The notes under the pieces were generated by a model. The model was not told the origin of the DNA. It did no database searches and worked only from the letters and a program-made list of their open reading frames with translations. A stretch of 64,000 nt of DNA. Source: CAVUCH01 sp963697705. GTDB lineage: Bacteria; Acidobacteriota; Vicinamibacteria; Vicinamibacterales; JAENWD01. Shown piece by piece: positions 17,795 through 27,925 of this stretch. Location: assembly GCA_963697705.1 (NCBI GenBank), contig CAVOPA010000019.1, positions 372,001 to 436,000 of the forward strand. The letters are read 5' to 3'. Made by a program: the position numbers and the translations under genes. Position 1 is the stretch's first letter; every line of letters starts with the position of its first letter.

Positions 17795-19849
17795 CTATCG
17801 ATGATGCCCGGAACGCGGGACAGCGCCGGGAGCGCTGCCCTGCGGAGCCTCGGCACGCCCTCTCGATTCGGCACCGCCGCGCGGAACGGCAGTGCCGGAG
17901 CCGCCGTGGTCCGGAGGAGCCTGGCGCGGCTCAGCGGACGGCGCTCTGCCCGGTGGTGGCGCGCTCGCGGGCGGGGCTGCGTATGCCGGTGGCTGTGTCG
18001 CGGGGGACGAATACCGCCGCGGCTCATCGCCGCGCGGCTGGTAGGGCGGTTGATACGCGGGCGACTCGGAGCCGCGTGGCGACACGTACGCCGGCGACGT
18101 GCCTCGTCGCACCGCTTGCGTGGGGTCCGACGCCGTTGGCGGGACCGGCGTACCCGGTCGTGCCGGCCGGGGTGACGCGCTCATCGAGCCACGTTCATAC
18201 GCGCGCGGTGCGCCGGCTCCGTCGGACGGCGTCTCGAGAATACCGCCGCGGTAGACCGGCACCGAATCCGAGCTCCAGGGGCGCGTGGGCCTGTTCGCCC
18301 TGTCCACGGCGGGCGCACTCGCGTCCGTTGGCGGGCGCCGGGGAATGGCCGTGCCGTAGTGCCCGGCGCTGTGTCCAGCACTGCGTGCAGCGCCCTGTCC
18401 GACGGTCGTTCCGGCCGCTGCCGGCTCGCGTACGGAACTGCCGTCGTCGCGGCGCCACGATTGCGCCACCGACCCCGAACTTCCCGGCGAAGCCGGCGCG
18501 GAGCCTCGTGGTACGGCCGCTGGGCTCTCACCCGGCTGGCGGGTGCTCCAGCGCAGGTCGCGGCCCCATTCACGTGACCCTGACTGGCCGGCAGCGTTTG
18601 CCGGGCCGCGGAGTGCTGTTTCTCCGACGCCGGGCGCGCCGACCGGAATGGGCATCCGACCGCCTGCAATCGCACCCTCACGCGCCACCGCGTATGGGCG
18701 CGACGGCGGTGTCGCCTGCACCACGAACGGGCGCACACCATCGGGACCGAACCGGCGTCCGTCAACGGCCACGCGCGTCACCGGACCGCGCGCCCCGAAC
18801 TGGCCGCGCGGAACGACCGTCCAGGCTCCCCAGGGATCATGGCGGTTGTAAGAATGCCCCGCGTAGGCGTGGCCGAAGGGCACGACGGGCCGCCCGTCGA
18901 AGCCAAGTGCGCACCAACTGACGTAGCCGGGCGACACCGCCCAATGGACCCATGCGGGACCCCACGTCGAGCCGGGCGCCCAGAACCACGCGCCCGCCGA
19001 CGTCGTGCCCCAGCGCCCGTAGTGATGCGTCGGCCAGCCCCAGGCATCGCCGCCGACCCATGTCCAGCCAAACCGCGCATAGAAGCGCCACCGGCCCTGG
19101 TAATAAGGACGCCAGCCGCTGACCACGTGCGGGAACCAGACGTACCCGTAGGCCGGCTCGTAGTTCCAGCTGCCGTAGGTATCGAGCACTGCGCCGTAGG
19201 GACGAAGCGGCGGCGGCACATAGTGAGAGGACGCGGCTCCGCGCCTGAGCGAGAGCCGTTCCTGCGACCAGCGATCGAAGGCGTCCCAGCTGGCAGAGTT
19301 GAACGACATCGGCTGCGACGGTGCGTCGCCCTGGCGCGCCAACGCGCGCGCGCCGGCGCCGATCGACACGGTGCCGCGATCGGTGAAGAGGTCGGCGCTG
19401 CCGCGAATCACCGCGACCTCGACCTCCGGCGCGCCTCCCTCGTCGAACACGCTGACGCGGAACTCTCCCGGGCTGGTGATCCGCACGGAGCCGGCCGGCG
19501 TGTCGATCTGCAGGCGACCCGCGCGCGAGCTGGCGGCGATGATCGCGACGCGTCCCGCCAGTTCACGAACCAGCGAATCGGACAGCAAGTCGACGGTCGT
19601 CTCTTCGTCGAGTTGCAGGATGGAGCCGTCGCCGAACAGCACCTCGACTCGGCCTTGCGTCGTGCGCAGGCGATCACCCGTCTCGAGCGGAAGGTTCGCC
19701 TCGACGTCCTCGGAAATCGTGTCGTGTTCGAGCACGGCCCGGCCCTCGACGTAGGCCACATGGGCTGGGGGTGCAGGTTCCTGGGCGGAGGCCACTGACG
19801 TGCCGAGCGCGAGGATGCCCGGCAACAGGAAGAACGGCAGGCCGGTCAT
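17795..19849 (-). CDS. Exported FecR-domain protein with DUF6600 region
   Basis: A 684-residue secreted protein. A signal peptide (LPFFLLPGILALGTSVASAQ) leads to a FecR-like domain at about 30-180 (YVEGRAVLEHD, GDRLRTTQGRVEVLFGDGS, SSRAGRLQIDTPAGSVRI). A Trp/Tyr/Gly-rich segment at about 220-340, typical of DUF6600 in Acidobacteria, follows (GRWRFYARFGWTWVGGDAWG). The last 300 residues are Pro/Ser/Gly/Arg-rich and probably disordered. The ATG at 19849 gives a proper signal peptide and has an AGAAGG Shine-Dalgarno, whereas the frame upstream does not look coding. Unlike classical FecR there is no sigma-factor gene beside it. It diverges from dnaK. Confidence 0.8.
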   Translation of the reverse strand: MTGLPFFLLPGILALGTSVASAQEPAPPAHVAYVEGRAVLEHDTISEDVEANLPLETGDRLRTTQGRVEVLFGDGSILQLDEETTVDLLSDSLVRELAGRVAIIAASSRAGRLQIDTPAGSVRITSPGEFRVSVFDEGGAPEVEVAVIRGSADLFTDRGTVSIGAGARALARQGDAPSQPMSFNSASWDAFDRWSQERLSLRRGAASSHYVPPPLRPYGAVLDTYGSWNYEPAYGYVWFPHVVSGWRPYYQGRWRFYARFGWTWVGGDAWGWPTHHYGRWGTTSAGAWFWAPGSTWGPAWVHWAVSPGYVSWCALGFDGRPVVPFGHAYAGHSYNRHDPWGAWTVVPRGQFGARGPVTRVAVDGRRFGPDGVRPFVVQATPPSRPYAVAREGAIAGGRMPIPVGAPGVGETALRGPANAAGQSGSREWGRDLRWSTRQPGESPAAVPRGSAPASPGSSGSVAQSWRRDDGSSVREPAAAGTTVGQGAARSAGHSAGHYGTAIPRRPPTDASAPAVDRANRPTRPWSSDSVPVYRGGILETPSDGAGAPRAYERGSMSASPRPARPGTPVPPTASDPTQAVRRGTSPAYVSPRGSESPAYQPPYQPRGDEPRRYSSPATQPPAYAAPPASAPPPGRAPSAEPRQAPPDHGGSGTAVPRGGAESRGRAEAPQGSAPGAVPRSGHHR

Positions 19850-20021
19850 GAGACGCCTTCTGGCAGGGTTGGCTGGCACGTTCGAGTATACCACTGCCGC
19901 GTTACGGCCGAAGCGGGATCGTTTGAGGTAATCCAGGTATGACGCCCGGATCCTGAGTCGTCCGGATTCTCGATCCAGATCCGATTTTTCGCATCTGTCC
20001 AAGCTGTTCAATGCGCCTTAC

Positions 20022-20042
20022 ATTGACACTGCGGCACTCACA
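20022..20042 (+). promoter_or_regulatory. Candidate HspR (HAIR-like) operator
   Basis: ATTGACA (20022-20028), 7 nt, then ACTCACA (20036-20042). This has the layout of the HAIR operator bound by HspR (CTTGAGT-N7-ACTCAAG), with 9 of 14 arm bases matching. It covers the -35 box and much of the spacer of the dnaK promoter, where a bound repressor would block RNA polymerase. hspR is the third gene of this operon. The match is degenerate, so it is tentative. Confidence 0.45.
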
Positions 20043-20051
20043 TTTTATACT
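20023..20051 (+). promoter_or_regulatory. Near-consensus housekeeping promoter of dnaK
   Basis: TTGACA at 20023-20028, exactly 17 nt, then TATACT at 20046-20051, about 97 nt before the dnaK ATG. This is the best sigma-70-type promoter in the window. It lies in an AT-richer stretch within the 298-nt gap between dnaK and the divergent FecR/DUF6600 gene. No heat-shock-sigma (sigma-32) type boxes were seen. Confidence 0.8.
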
Positions 20052-20147
20052 TTCGATGGCCTAAATTTCGGCGCACCGGCGATTCCCTGATCGTATCTCC
20101 ACACGCGGCGCCGGACGCGCGGTGGACTCGGCGCAAGGATCCAGAGC

Positions 20148-22085
<1,938 letters not shown>

Positions 22086-22159
22086 GACCGGCGGTTGGGC
22101 CTGGGGCGACGTGAGGCTGCCGCACGTCTGCGCCCAGACGCCAGCCGGTCCGATCAACC

Positions 22160-23272
22160 ATGGATTTCTACGTTGTGCTTGGCGTGCCGCGCACGGCGAC
22201 GGTGATGGACATGAAGCGTGCGTACCGCAAGCTGGCGCGCCGCTTTCATCCCGACATCAATCCCGGCGACGAGGTCGCGGCGCTGCGCTTCAAGGAGATC
22301 ACCGAGGCCTACGAGACGCTGAGCGATCCGGAGCGGCGCCGGCGGTACGACGTGCTCGGGTATCAGCCGGAAGCCGCTGATGCGTCGACCGGGTTCGAGG
22401 GGTTCGATTTCTCGGCCGGCGTGCACATGGTGCAGGAGGGCACCTTTGGCGACCTGTTCGCCGAGGTGTTCACGCGCGAGCGGCAACCAGCGCGCCACGC
22501 GCGCGGCGCTGACCTGCATGCCACGCTGATGCTGCCGTTCGACGAGGCGCTGCGGGGCGCCGAGCGACGGTTCACGGTCACGCGGCAGGCGCGCTGCGAG
22601 ACGTGCGCGGGGGCCGGAACATTGCGCGGCCCCGGCTCGGCGTGCACGCAGTGCCACGGCACCGGCCAGCTGCGCGCGGCGCGGGGCCACATGGTGTTCT
22701 CCCGCACGTGCCCGCGGTGTCACGGCGCGGGCGTCCAGCGCGTGGAGTCGTGCCGCACGTGCGGCGGCACCGGGCTGCACACGCGCTCCGAGTCGGTCAC
22801 GCTTCGGGTGCCGGCCGGGGCGCCGGATGGCGCGCGGTTGCGTCTCGCCGACCTCGGGCACGTCGGCCCCCAGGGGGGGCCACCCGGAGATCTCTACGTG
22901 ACGCTGCAGGTGTTGCCCGACGCGCGCTTCCGGCGCGAGGGCGACGACCTGCACGTCCTGCTGCCGCTGGCGGTGCATGAGGCCGCGCTCGGGGCGCGGA
23001 TCGAGATCGAGACGCCGAACGGCCGGGCCCGCGTGCGCGTGCCGCCAGGCACGCAGTCGGGACAGCGGTTTCGCCTCCGGGGCCGCGGCGCCCCGTCGCT
23101 GCAGAACGGCCGACAGGGGGATCTCGTGATTGAGACGCGCATCATGCTGCCGCCACTGCTCGACGAGCGATCGAAAGAGCTGTTGCGGGAGTTCGGAACA
23201 ATCAACGGCAGCGCGTACGTGCGGTCCGAGACCGCGGCTGATCCTCCACCCGGCACTCGCGGCTCGATGTGA
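22160..23272 (+). CDS. dnaJ: DnaJ-family co-chaperone (Hsp40)
   Basis: A 370-residue co-chaperone that stimulates DnaK ATPase. The J domain occupies residues 1-68 with the HPD tripeptide (FHPDINPGDE). The Gly/Phe region is short (GFEGFDF). Four zinc-binding CxxCxGxG repeats lie at about 148-213 (CETCAGAG, CTQCHGTG, CPRCHGAG, CRTCGGTG), making it a type I DnaJ. The C-terminal substrate-binding domains follow (LYVTLQVLPDARFRREGDDL). It starts 74 nt after dnaK and its stop overlaps the start of hspR. Confidence 0.92.
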   Translation: MDFYVVLGVPRTATVMDMKRAYRKLARRFHPDINPGDEVAALRFKEITEAYETLSDPERRRRYDVLGYQPEAADASTGFEGFDFSAGVHMVQEGTFGDLFAEVFTRERQPARHARGADLHATLMLPFDEALRGAERRFTVTRQARCETCAGAGTLRGPGSACTQCHGTGQLRAARGHMVFSRTCPRCHGAGVQRVESCRTCGGTGLHTRSESVTLRVPAGAPDGARLRLADLGHVGPQGGPPGDLYVTLQVLPDARFRREGDDLHVLLPLAVHEAALGARIEIETPNGRARVRVPPGTQSGQRFRLRGRGAPSLQNGRQGDLVIETRIMLPPLLDERSKELLREFGTINGSAYVRSETAADPPPGTRGSM

Positions 23273-23730
23273 TGGTGACGAAGCGATCCGGTAAGGCGTA
23301 CTACATGATCAGCGCGGTGGCGCAGAAGTACAACATCCACCCGCAGACCCTCCGCCTGTACGAGCGTGAAGGCCTGCTGACGCCCTCGCGCACCGAGGGA
23401 AACACGCGTCTCTACTCGGAAGAGGATCTGGAGCAGCTCGAAACGATCCTGTCGCTGACGCGCGACCTCGGCGTGAACCTCGCCGGCGTGGAGATCATCC
23501 TCAACATGCGCCGCCGCATCCAGCAGATGCAGGTCGAAGTGAACGAGTTCATGGCCTACGTGAAGAAGGAGCTCGTGCGCGGCATCGACGACTGGGAGCA
23601 GCGGCTCAGCACCGCGCTCGTGAAATCGACCCCGACCGATCTCGTCCGCACCGCACCGCCGGCAAATGCTCCTGAGCCTGACGAGCCGAGCGCCCCGCAA
23701 CCCGCTGCGCCCGCGGCGCGACGACGCTAA
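23272..23730 (+). CDS. hspR: MerR-family heat-shock repressor HspR
   Basis: A 152-residue MerR-type regulator. The helix-turn-helix and wing are clear (YMISAVAQKYNIHPQTLRLY, then EGLLTPSRTEGNTRLYSEED), followed by a coiled-coil dimerisation helix (MRRRIQQMQVEVNEFMAYV). The YEREGLL-P-RT-GNTR pattern and location after dnaJ are typical of HspR, which represses dnaK operons by binding HAIR sites with DnaK as co-repressor. ATG 23272 overlaps the dnaJ stop; a GTG one codon earlier is an equal alternative. The tail past residue 120 is Pro/Ala-rich. Confidence 0.88.
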   Translation: MVTKRSGKAYYMISAVAQKYNIHPQTLRLYEREGLLTPSRTEGNTRLYSEEDLEQLETILSLTRDLGVNLAGVEIILNMRRRIQQMQVEVNEFMAYVKKELVRGIDDWEQRLSTALVKSTPTDLVRTAPPANAPEPDEPSAPQPAAPAARRR

Positions 23731-23753
23731 CCCGGTACTCACTCACTTGATCG

Positions 23754-23993
23754 GGTCCGGTTCCGGTTCCGGGTTCTGGGTTCCAGGTTGAGTTCCTCGA
23801 TCCTCGTTCGTTCCAGGTTCCCCCGGGGCAACGGTTCCTGGTTCCTGGGTTCCGAGTTCGAGGTTCATCGCAGGCTCGATTGGCGCGACGCCGATATTAG
23901 GAACCCGGCACTTGGAACCGGAACCCGTGAACAAGGAACTTGGAACGCACCCGGAACCTGGAACCCAACGTGGAACCCAGAACCCGGAACCGT
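23754..23993. repeat. Facing arrays of GGTTCC and GGAACC words (large inverted structure)
   Basis: The left arm (23754-23873) holds nine GGTTC words, spaced irregularly as GGTTCC, GGGTTCC or AGGTTCC. The right arm (23898-23993) holds nine GGAAC words, the reverse complement. About 25 nt of ordinary sequence lie between. The whole 430-nt gap between hspR and the dnaC-like gene is otherwise empty. The arms could fold into a long imperfect hairpin. Units are too short and irregular for CRISPR. Confidence 0.85.
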
Positions 23994-24144
23994 ACTCAAC
24001 ACAAATTCCGAGTCTAAGCGAGAACGTCGGACTGTCGGAAGCGGCGATGCAGGACGTCGAATGCTGTGCCCCGCCACGCCATCGTGCATCCGTGATGATG
24101 CGGCACTCTGTGTGGCTCCGCCATCCTCTATCCGACATCCGTGG

Positions 24145-24150
24145 TAGATT
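24145..24150 (+). promoter_or_regulatory. Possible extended -10 (TGG-TAGATT) of the dnaC-like gene
   Basis: TAGATT preceded by TGG lies 11 nt before ATG 24162. With initiation about 7-9 nt after the -10 box, the mRNA would have almost no leader. No clear -35 is seen. Confidence 0.3.
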
Positions 24151-24161
24151 GGTTCCCCTCC

Positions 24162-25023
24162 ATGGCATGCCCCCTCTGCGATGACACCGGCTGGAAGCGT
24201 GTCGATGACGGCACCGGTCGCGTCGAGCGGTGCGACTGCTGGCGTCAGGCGCTCACGGCGAAGCTGATGGACGAGGCGCGCATCCCGCCGCGCTACCACC
24301 GCTGCGACCTGCAGAATTTGTTGCTCTACAAGAACGAGAAATTCCTGCACGCGGTCGAGATCGCGCAGCGCTTCGCCAGCGAGTTCCCGGTCGTCGACAA
24401 GGGGCTGTTTCTCGACGGGCCTCCGGGGATCGGCAAGACGCACATCGCCGTCGCCGTGCTGAAGCAGGTGATCCGCATGAAGGGTGCGCGCGGGATCTTC
24501 TACGACACGCGCGAGCTGCTGCGTGTGATCCGCAGCACGTTCAACCCCGTGACCAAGACGGCGGAGATGGACATCCTGCAGCCCGTCATGCAGGCCGATC
24601 TGCTGGTGCTCGACGACCTCGGCGCGGAAAAGACGTCTGAGTGGGTCGAAGAGACGATGAACCTCGTCGTCAACACGCAGGTACAACGAGCGGCGGCCCA
24701 CGATCTTCACGTCGAACTACGAGGACCTGCCCGACGAGGAAGGCGATCCCCAGTCGCTCAAGGCGCGCGTCGGCTTCCGGATCCATTCGCGGCTGCACGA
24801 GATGTGCGAGTTCCTGGAGTACGAAGGCCCCGACTACCGCCACCTGCCGCCGAATGTCGGATCGGACGAACTGCTGTCGCTGTGGCGGCTGCACCCGAAA
24901 CGCCGCAGCGGACTACCCGGCAAGGTCAAGACGTCCGTCAAGGCCCAGCTTCGCGACCGTCCCGCCCGAGAGCGCGAGGACTCAATCGATGTGCGCTGGT
25001 CGGGGGGCAAGGCCGGGAGCTAA
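24162..25023 (+). CDS. DnaC/IstB-like AAA+ ATPase (helicase loader type), frameshifted
   Basis: ATPase related to DnaC and IstB. The N-terminus has a small Cys cluster (MACPLCDDTGW, then RCDCW). Walker A is LDGPPGIGKTHIAVAV and Walker B is LLVLDDLGAEK. The frame is broken at about 24678: after LVVNT one extra base (in CACGCAGGT) shifts the rest by +1. Removing it restores RYNERRPTIFTSNYEDLPDE and a normal C-terminus to the stop at 25023. The start ATG was chosen because it gives the conserved MACPLCDDTG opening. The lesion may be a real mutation or a sequence error. Confidence 0.75.
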
Positions 25024-25065
25024 CTAGGCATGCCGGACGTGCGGGTCCGGGACGTCGAGCTCCCG

Positions 25066-25241
25066 GAATGCACAAGGTAAATTGTAAACTTACAGCTCAC
25101 GCTCCATAGGCCCGCGCGACGGAGTGTTGTCGCGAGAGAGTCTGCCGCAAATCTGCGGCGCTGCTGCAGTATCGCTGGAGCCACGCCAGAGCAGGCAACC
25201 TGAACACGGGTTTCTTTTTACATCGTGCATTGTGCATTACT
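25066..25241. repeat. TGCATTG-family arms flanking the hemW leader
   Basis: AATGCACAAGG near 25066-25078 faces TGCATTGTGCATT near 25227-25240, in inverted orientation. The same unit builds the larger element at 62484-62637. The interior (about 150 nt) has an AT-rich patch (GGTAAATTGTAAACTTACAG) and a small GCCGCA/TGCGGC hairpin near 25142. The right arm contains the presumed GTG start of hemW. Confidence 0.5.
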
Positions 25242-26367
25242 GCGTCAGCCGCTAGGCCTCTATCTCCACATCCCGTTCTGCGCCTCGATCTGCAGCTACT
25301 GCAACTTCAATCGCGGCTTGCTCGACCCTGAGCTGAAGACTCGGTACGTGGATGCGCTCGTGGCCGAAATCCGTCTCGCGGCGGATGGCACCGGCGCGGA
25401 CACGATCTTTTTTGGCGGCGGCACGCCTTCGCTGCTCGAGCCCGGGGAGATCGCCCGGCTCATTACGGCGTGTCGCGAGTCGTTCGATGTGACCGTCGAC
25501 GCCGAAGTGACCCTCGAGACGAACCCGGAGACGGTGACCGTCGAGCGGATGCGCGGTTTCCGTGATGCTGGAATCACGCGGGTGAGCCTTGGTGTGCAGT
25601 CGCTCATCGACGAGGAACTGCGGCGGCTCGGGCGGACGCACAGCAGCCTGCGCGCCCGCGAGGCGTTGACAGACGTGCGCAGGGCCGGGTTCGACAACGT
25701 GAGCCTCGACCTCATGATGTGGCTCCCGCAACAGGGCATGCGCGAGTGGCAGACCACGGTACATGGCCTCATCGCGCTCGAACCCGACCACGCGTCGCTC
25801 TACCTTCTCGAGCTCTATCCGAATGCGCCGCTGCGGGAGGCGATGGCACGGAGCTCCTGGTCGCTCGCTCCCGACGACGACGCGGCCGAGATGTACTTGT
25901 GGGCGATGGCGACGCTGGAAGCGTCGGGATACGCTCAGTACGAGATCTCGAACGTGGCGCGGCCCGGTCGAGAGTCGCGGCATAACCTGAAATACTGGCG
26001 CGACGCCGCCTGGCTCGGGTTCGGCTGCGGCGCCCACTCTACCCGCGGCCCGCTCCGATGGAAGAACGTCGCCGGCACCACCGAGTACGTCGAACGTCTG
26101 GCCGCCGGTCGCAGCGTCATCGTCGAGCGTCAGACCCGCACGCCGCAGGAGCAACTCGAGGACGCACTGTTCACGGGGTTGCGCCTCGTGGAAGGCATCG
26201 ACCTCGATGCCCTGGCCATGTGCTACGGTGTGGACGTCTGGGGGCGCTACGGTGACGCGCTCCGGCCACACATCGGCGCCGGACGTCTAGTCTTCAGCGA
26301 CGGCACGCTTCGCCTCACCCGTGAAGGCATGCTCGTGGCCAACGACGTCATGACCGTGTTCGTGTGA
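25225..26367 (+). CDS. hemW: Radical SAM heme chaperone HemW (HemN-like)
   Basis: A 380-residue radical SAM protein of the HemW group, which binds and delivers heme. The cluster motif CASICSYC (Cys 19, 23, 26) is followed by CNF as in HemW; coproporphyrinogen oxidase HemN has an extra Cys here. FFGGGTPSLL, TLETNPETV and RVSLGVQSL follow, and the HemN C-terminal domain begins near residue 290. The GTG start lies inside a TGCATTG repeat, and no better start precedes the conserved LYLHIPFC segment. The enzyme is probably the cytoplasmic heme chaperone. Confidence 0.88.
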   Translation: MHCALLRQPLGLYLHIPFCASICSYCNFNRGLLDPELKTRYVDALVAEIRLAADGTGADTIFFGGGTPSLLEPGEIARLITACRESFDVTVDAEVTLETNPETVTVERMRGFRDAGITRVSLGVQSLIDEELRRLGRTHSSLRAREALTDVRRAGFDNVSLDLMMWLPQQGMREWQTTVHGLIALEPDHASLYLLELYPNAPLREAMARSSWSLAPDDDAAEMYLWAMATLEASGYAQYEISNVARPGRESRHNLKYWRDAAWLGFGCGAHSTRGPLRWKNVAGTTEYVERLAAGRSVIVERQTRTPQEQLEDALFTGLRLVEGIDLDALAMCYGVDVWGRYGDALRPHIGAGRLVFSDGTLRLTREGMLVANDVMTVFV

Positions 26368-26434
26368 CAGCTTCCACTGAACTCGTCGGTACGGTAGAGT
26401 AGCGACTCTTTTCGCCCCAAGGAGGGAAGGTTCG

Positions 26435-27070
26435 ATGCGCAACGTTCAGAGCCGGTCGGCACAGGGCCGCCGGAACATCGTGGTAGGCACCCTCGTGACC
26501 GGTCTCCTGCTCGTGTCGCACGCCGCATTCGCCCAGGGCACGACGCCGCAGCCCGCGCCGGCAACACCGGCGCAGCCCGCACCGGCCGCAGCCCGCGCAC
26601 CGGCCGCACCGGCCCAGCCCGCACCGGCCGCGCCGGGCCTGACCTTCGACGGCGACGCGGGCCTGATCTTCATGCAGATCAAGCCGGACAAGACGGCGGA
26701 TTTCGAATCGGTGATGACCAAGCTGCACGAGGCGCTGACCAAGACCGACAAGCCGGAACGCAAGCAGCAGGCCGCTGGGTGGAAGATCTACAAATCGACC
26801 GAGCCAGGGCCAGGCGGGAACGTGTTCTACGTGGCCGTCATCAATCCGACTCTCAAGGGAGCGGACTACACCGTGGCGAAGATCCTGTACGAGGTGTTTC
26901 CGACCGAAGTGCAGGCGATCTTTCCGACCTACCGTGACTCGTTCGCGGCCGGCCAGAACCGGATGAATCTGAGCCTGGTGCAGGATTTTGGTGCCGCCGC
27001 CCACGCGGCGAACCCGCCCGCGGCGCCTGCGCCCGCTGCGCCAGCCGCGGCGCCCGCGCCGCAGCAGTAG
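26435..27070 (+). CDS. Exported protein with Pro/Ala-rich linkers, unknown function
   Basis: A 211-residue secreted protein with a signal peptide (VGTLVTGLLLVSHAAFAQ), a PAPA-type low-complexity linker at about 38-75, a globular core (about 78-190) and a second Pro/Ala tail. The core (GLIFMQIKPDKTADFESVM, then GPGGNVFYVAVINPTLKG) matches nothing I recognise, though the pattern is reminiscent of a ferredoxin-like (ABM-type) fold. A very good Shine-Dalgarno (AAGGAGGGAAGG) precedes the ATG, and TAGAGT at 26395-26400 may be its -10 box. Confidence 0.65.
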   Translation: MRNVQSRSAQGRRNIVVGTLVTGLLLVSHAAFAQGTTPQPAPATPAQPAPAAARAPAAPAQPAPAAPGLTFDGDAGLIFMQIKPDKTADFESVMTKLHEALTKTDKPERKQQAAGWKIYKSTEPGPGGNVFYVAVINPTLKGADYTVAKILYEVFPTEVQAIFPTYRDSFAAGQNRMNLSLVQDFGAAAHAANPPAAPAPAAPAAAPAPQQ

Positions 27071-27126
27071 CGGTCGCATCGGGTGGCAGCGGCGCGACAG
27101 GCGCTGCTGCCACACGTCTCCACCGC

Positions 27127-27684
27127 TCAGAACGCGAGGTTCGCGCCGACGTACAAGCGCTGCGGCGTCTCGTACACCGCATCTCCCGACAACTTGAAGA
27201 TCCGATAGTCGACCCGCACGCGCAACGGGCCGAGCAGCGAGATCTTCACACCGCCGCCGAAGTTGGTGCCGAAGTTTGTCGTGCTCTCGTCGACGACATC
27301 GAACCGCTCCCGGTAGGCGCCGGCGCCGATCGTTCCATATACCTGCACGGGGCCAAGCCCGCGCGGCGTCTGCAGCAGCACGTTGCCCATGGCGGTCGTC
27401 AGCGCCGGTGCGCACGCTGCGCGGAAACCAATCACCGTGCAGGATCCATCCCCCACATCCTCTCCCGACGTGTGCGCCCACTCGAACTCGAACCCGACGA
27501 TGAGCAGACCCACACCGAACGAGAGCCCCCGTGTGAGCGACGTGCGTGACTCACCTCCGACAGTATCCTGCGGCTTGCCGGAAAAGGCCGCGCCGATGAA
27601 AGCCGTCAGATCGGCATGAGCCGGGTGCGGACCGAGCGTCAGCATTGCGAGCGCCAGCAGCGCTATGCGAGCGGTGCGAGACAT
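27127..27684 (-). CDS. Small outer-membrane beta-barrel protein
   Basis: A 185-residue protein with a signal peptide (IALLALAMLTLGPHPAHA) and alternating Gly/aromatic strands (FGVGLLIVGFEFEWAHTSG, VQVYGTIGAGAYRERFD, GLRVRVDY-like strand LLGPLRVRVDYRIF). It ends in Phe (YVGANLAF), the signal for BAM insertion. Two Cys near the middle may form a disulfide. A TGC-TATGAT extended -10 lies only 6 nt before the ATG, so the mRNA may be leaderless. Probably an OmpA/OmpW-like eight-strand barrel of unknown role. Confidence 0.75.
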   Translation of the reverse strand: MSRTARIALLALAMLTLGPHPAHADLTAFIGAAFSGKPQDTVGGESRTSLTRGLSFGVGLLIVGFEFEWAHTSGEDVGDGSCTVIGFRAACAPALTTAMGNVLLQTPRGLGPVQVYGTIGAGAYRERFDVVDESTTNFGTNFGGGVKISLLGPLRVRVDYRIFKLSGDAVYETPQRLYVGANLAF

Positions 27685-27925
27685 GCCGCGATCATAGCAA
27701 GCCGCGCCATCGCCGGTACCGAGTCACCGCTGACGCCGTAGGACGCGACTCCGGTCGGACCCAATCGACGCCGCGGCAGGAACCGGACTGAACAGATGCT
27801 GTCTTCGCTGGCACGTGGCCGGACTGACGTCCGGCTCCACACCGTTGTCGCCCCGGTGCGCGGCCAGGCCGCACTCGCATGCAAGACGCTGTCGCCGCAG
27901 GGTGCCGTGCGATAATTCTGCCCGG
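27685..27925. other. Intergenic gap between the beta-barrel gene and the acyl-CoA dehydrogenase gene
   Basis: About 240 nt between divergent genes. Besides the extended -10 for the minus-strand gene, TGC-GATAAT (27908-27916) lies 9 nt before the acyl-CoA dehydrogenase ATG and may be its -10. No gene, RNA or long repeat was seen. Confidence 0.5.
27691..27699 (-). promoter_or_regulatory. Extended -10 promoter (TGC-TATGAT) directly before a start codon
   Basis: Read on the minus strand, TTGCTATGAT is followed by CGCGGC and the ATG at 27684. Only 6 nt separate the -10 box and the start codon, implying a leaderless transcript. An almost identical core, TTGCTATACTCGCGGC, lies upstream of the minus-strand gene ending at 42212. 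Confidence 0.45.

Noticed and set aside
23754..23993. CRISPR array in the GGTTCC/GGAACC region
   Set aside because: Words are 5-7 nt, irregularly spaced, and switch orientation halfway. There are no uniform 25-40-nt repeats or unique spacers, and no cas genes.
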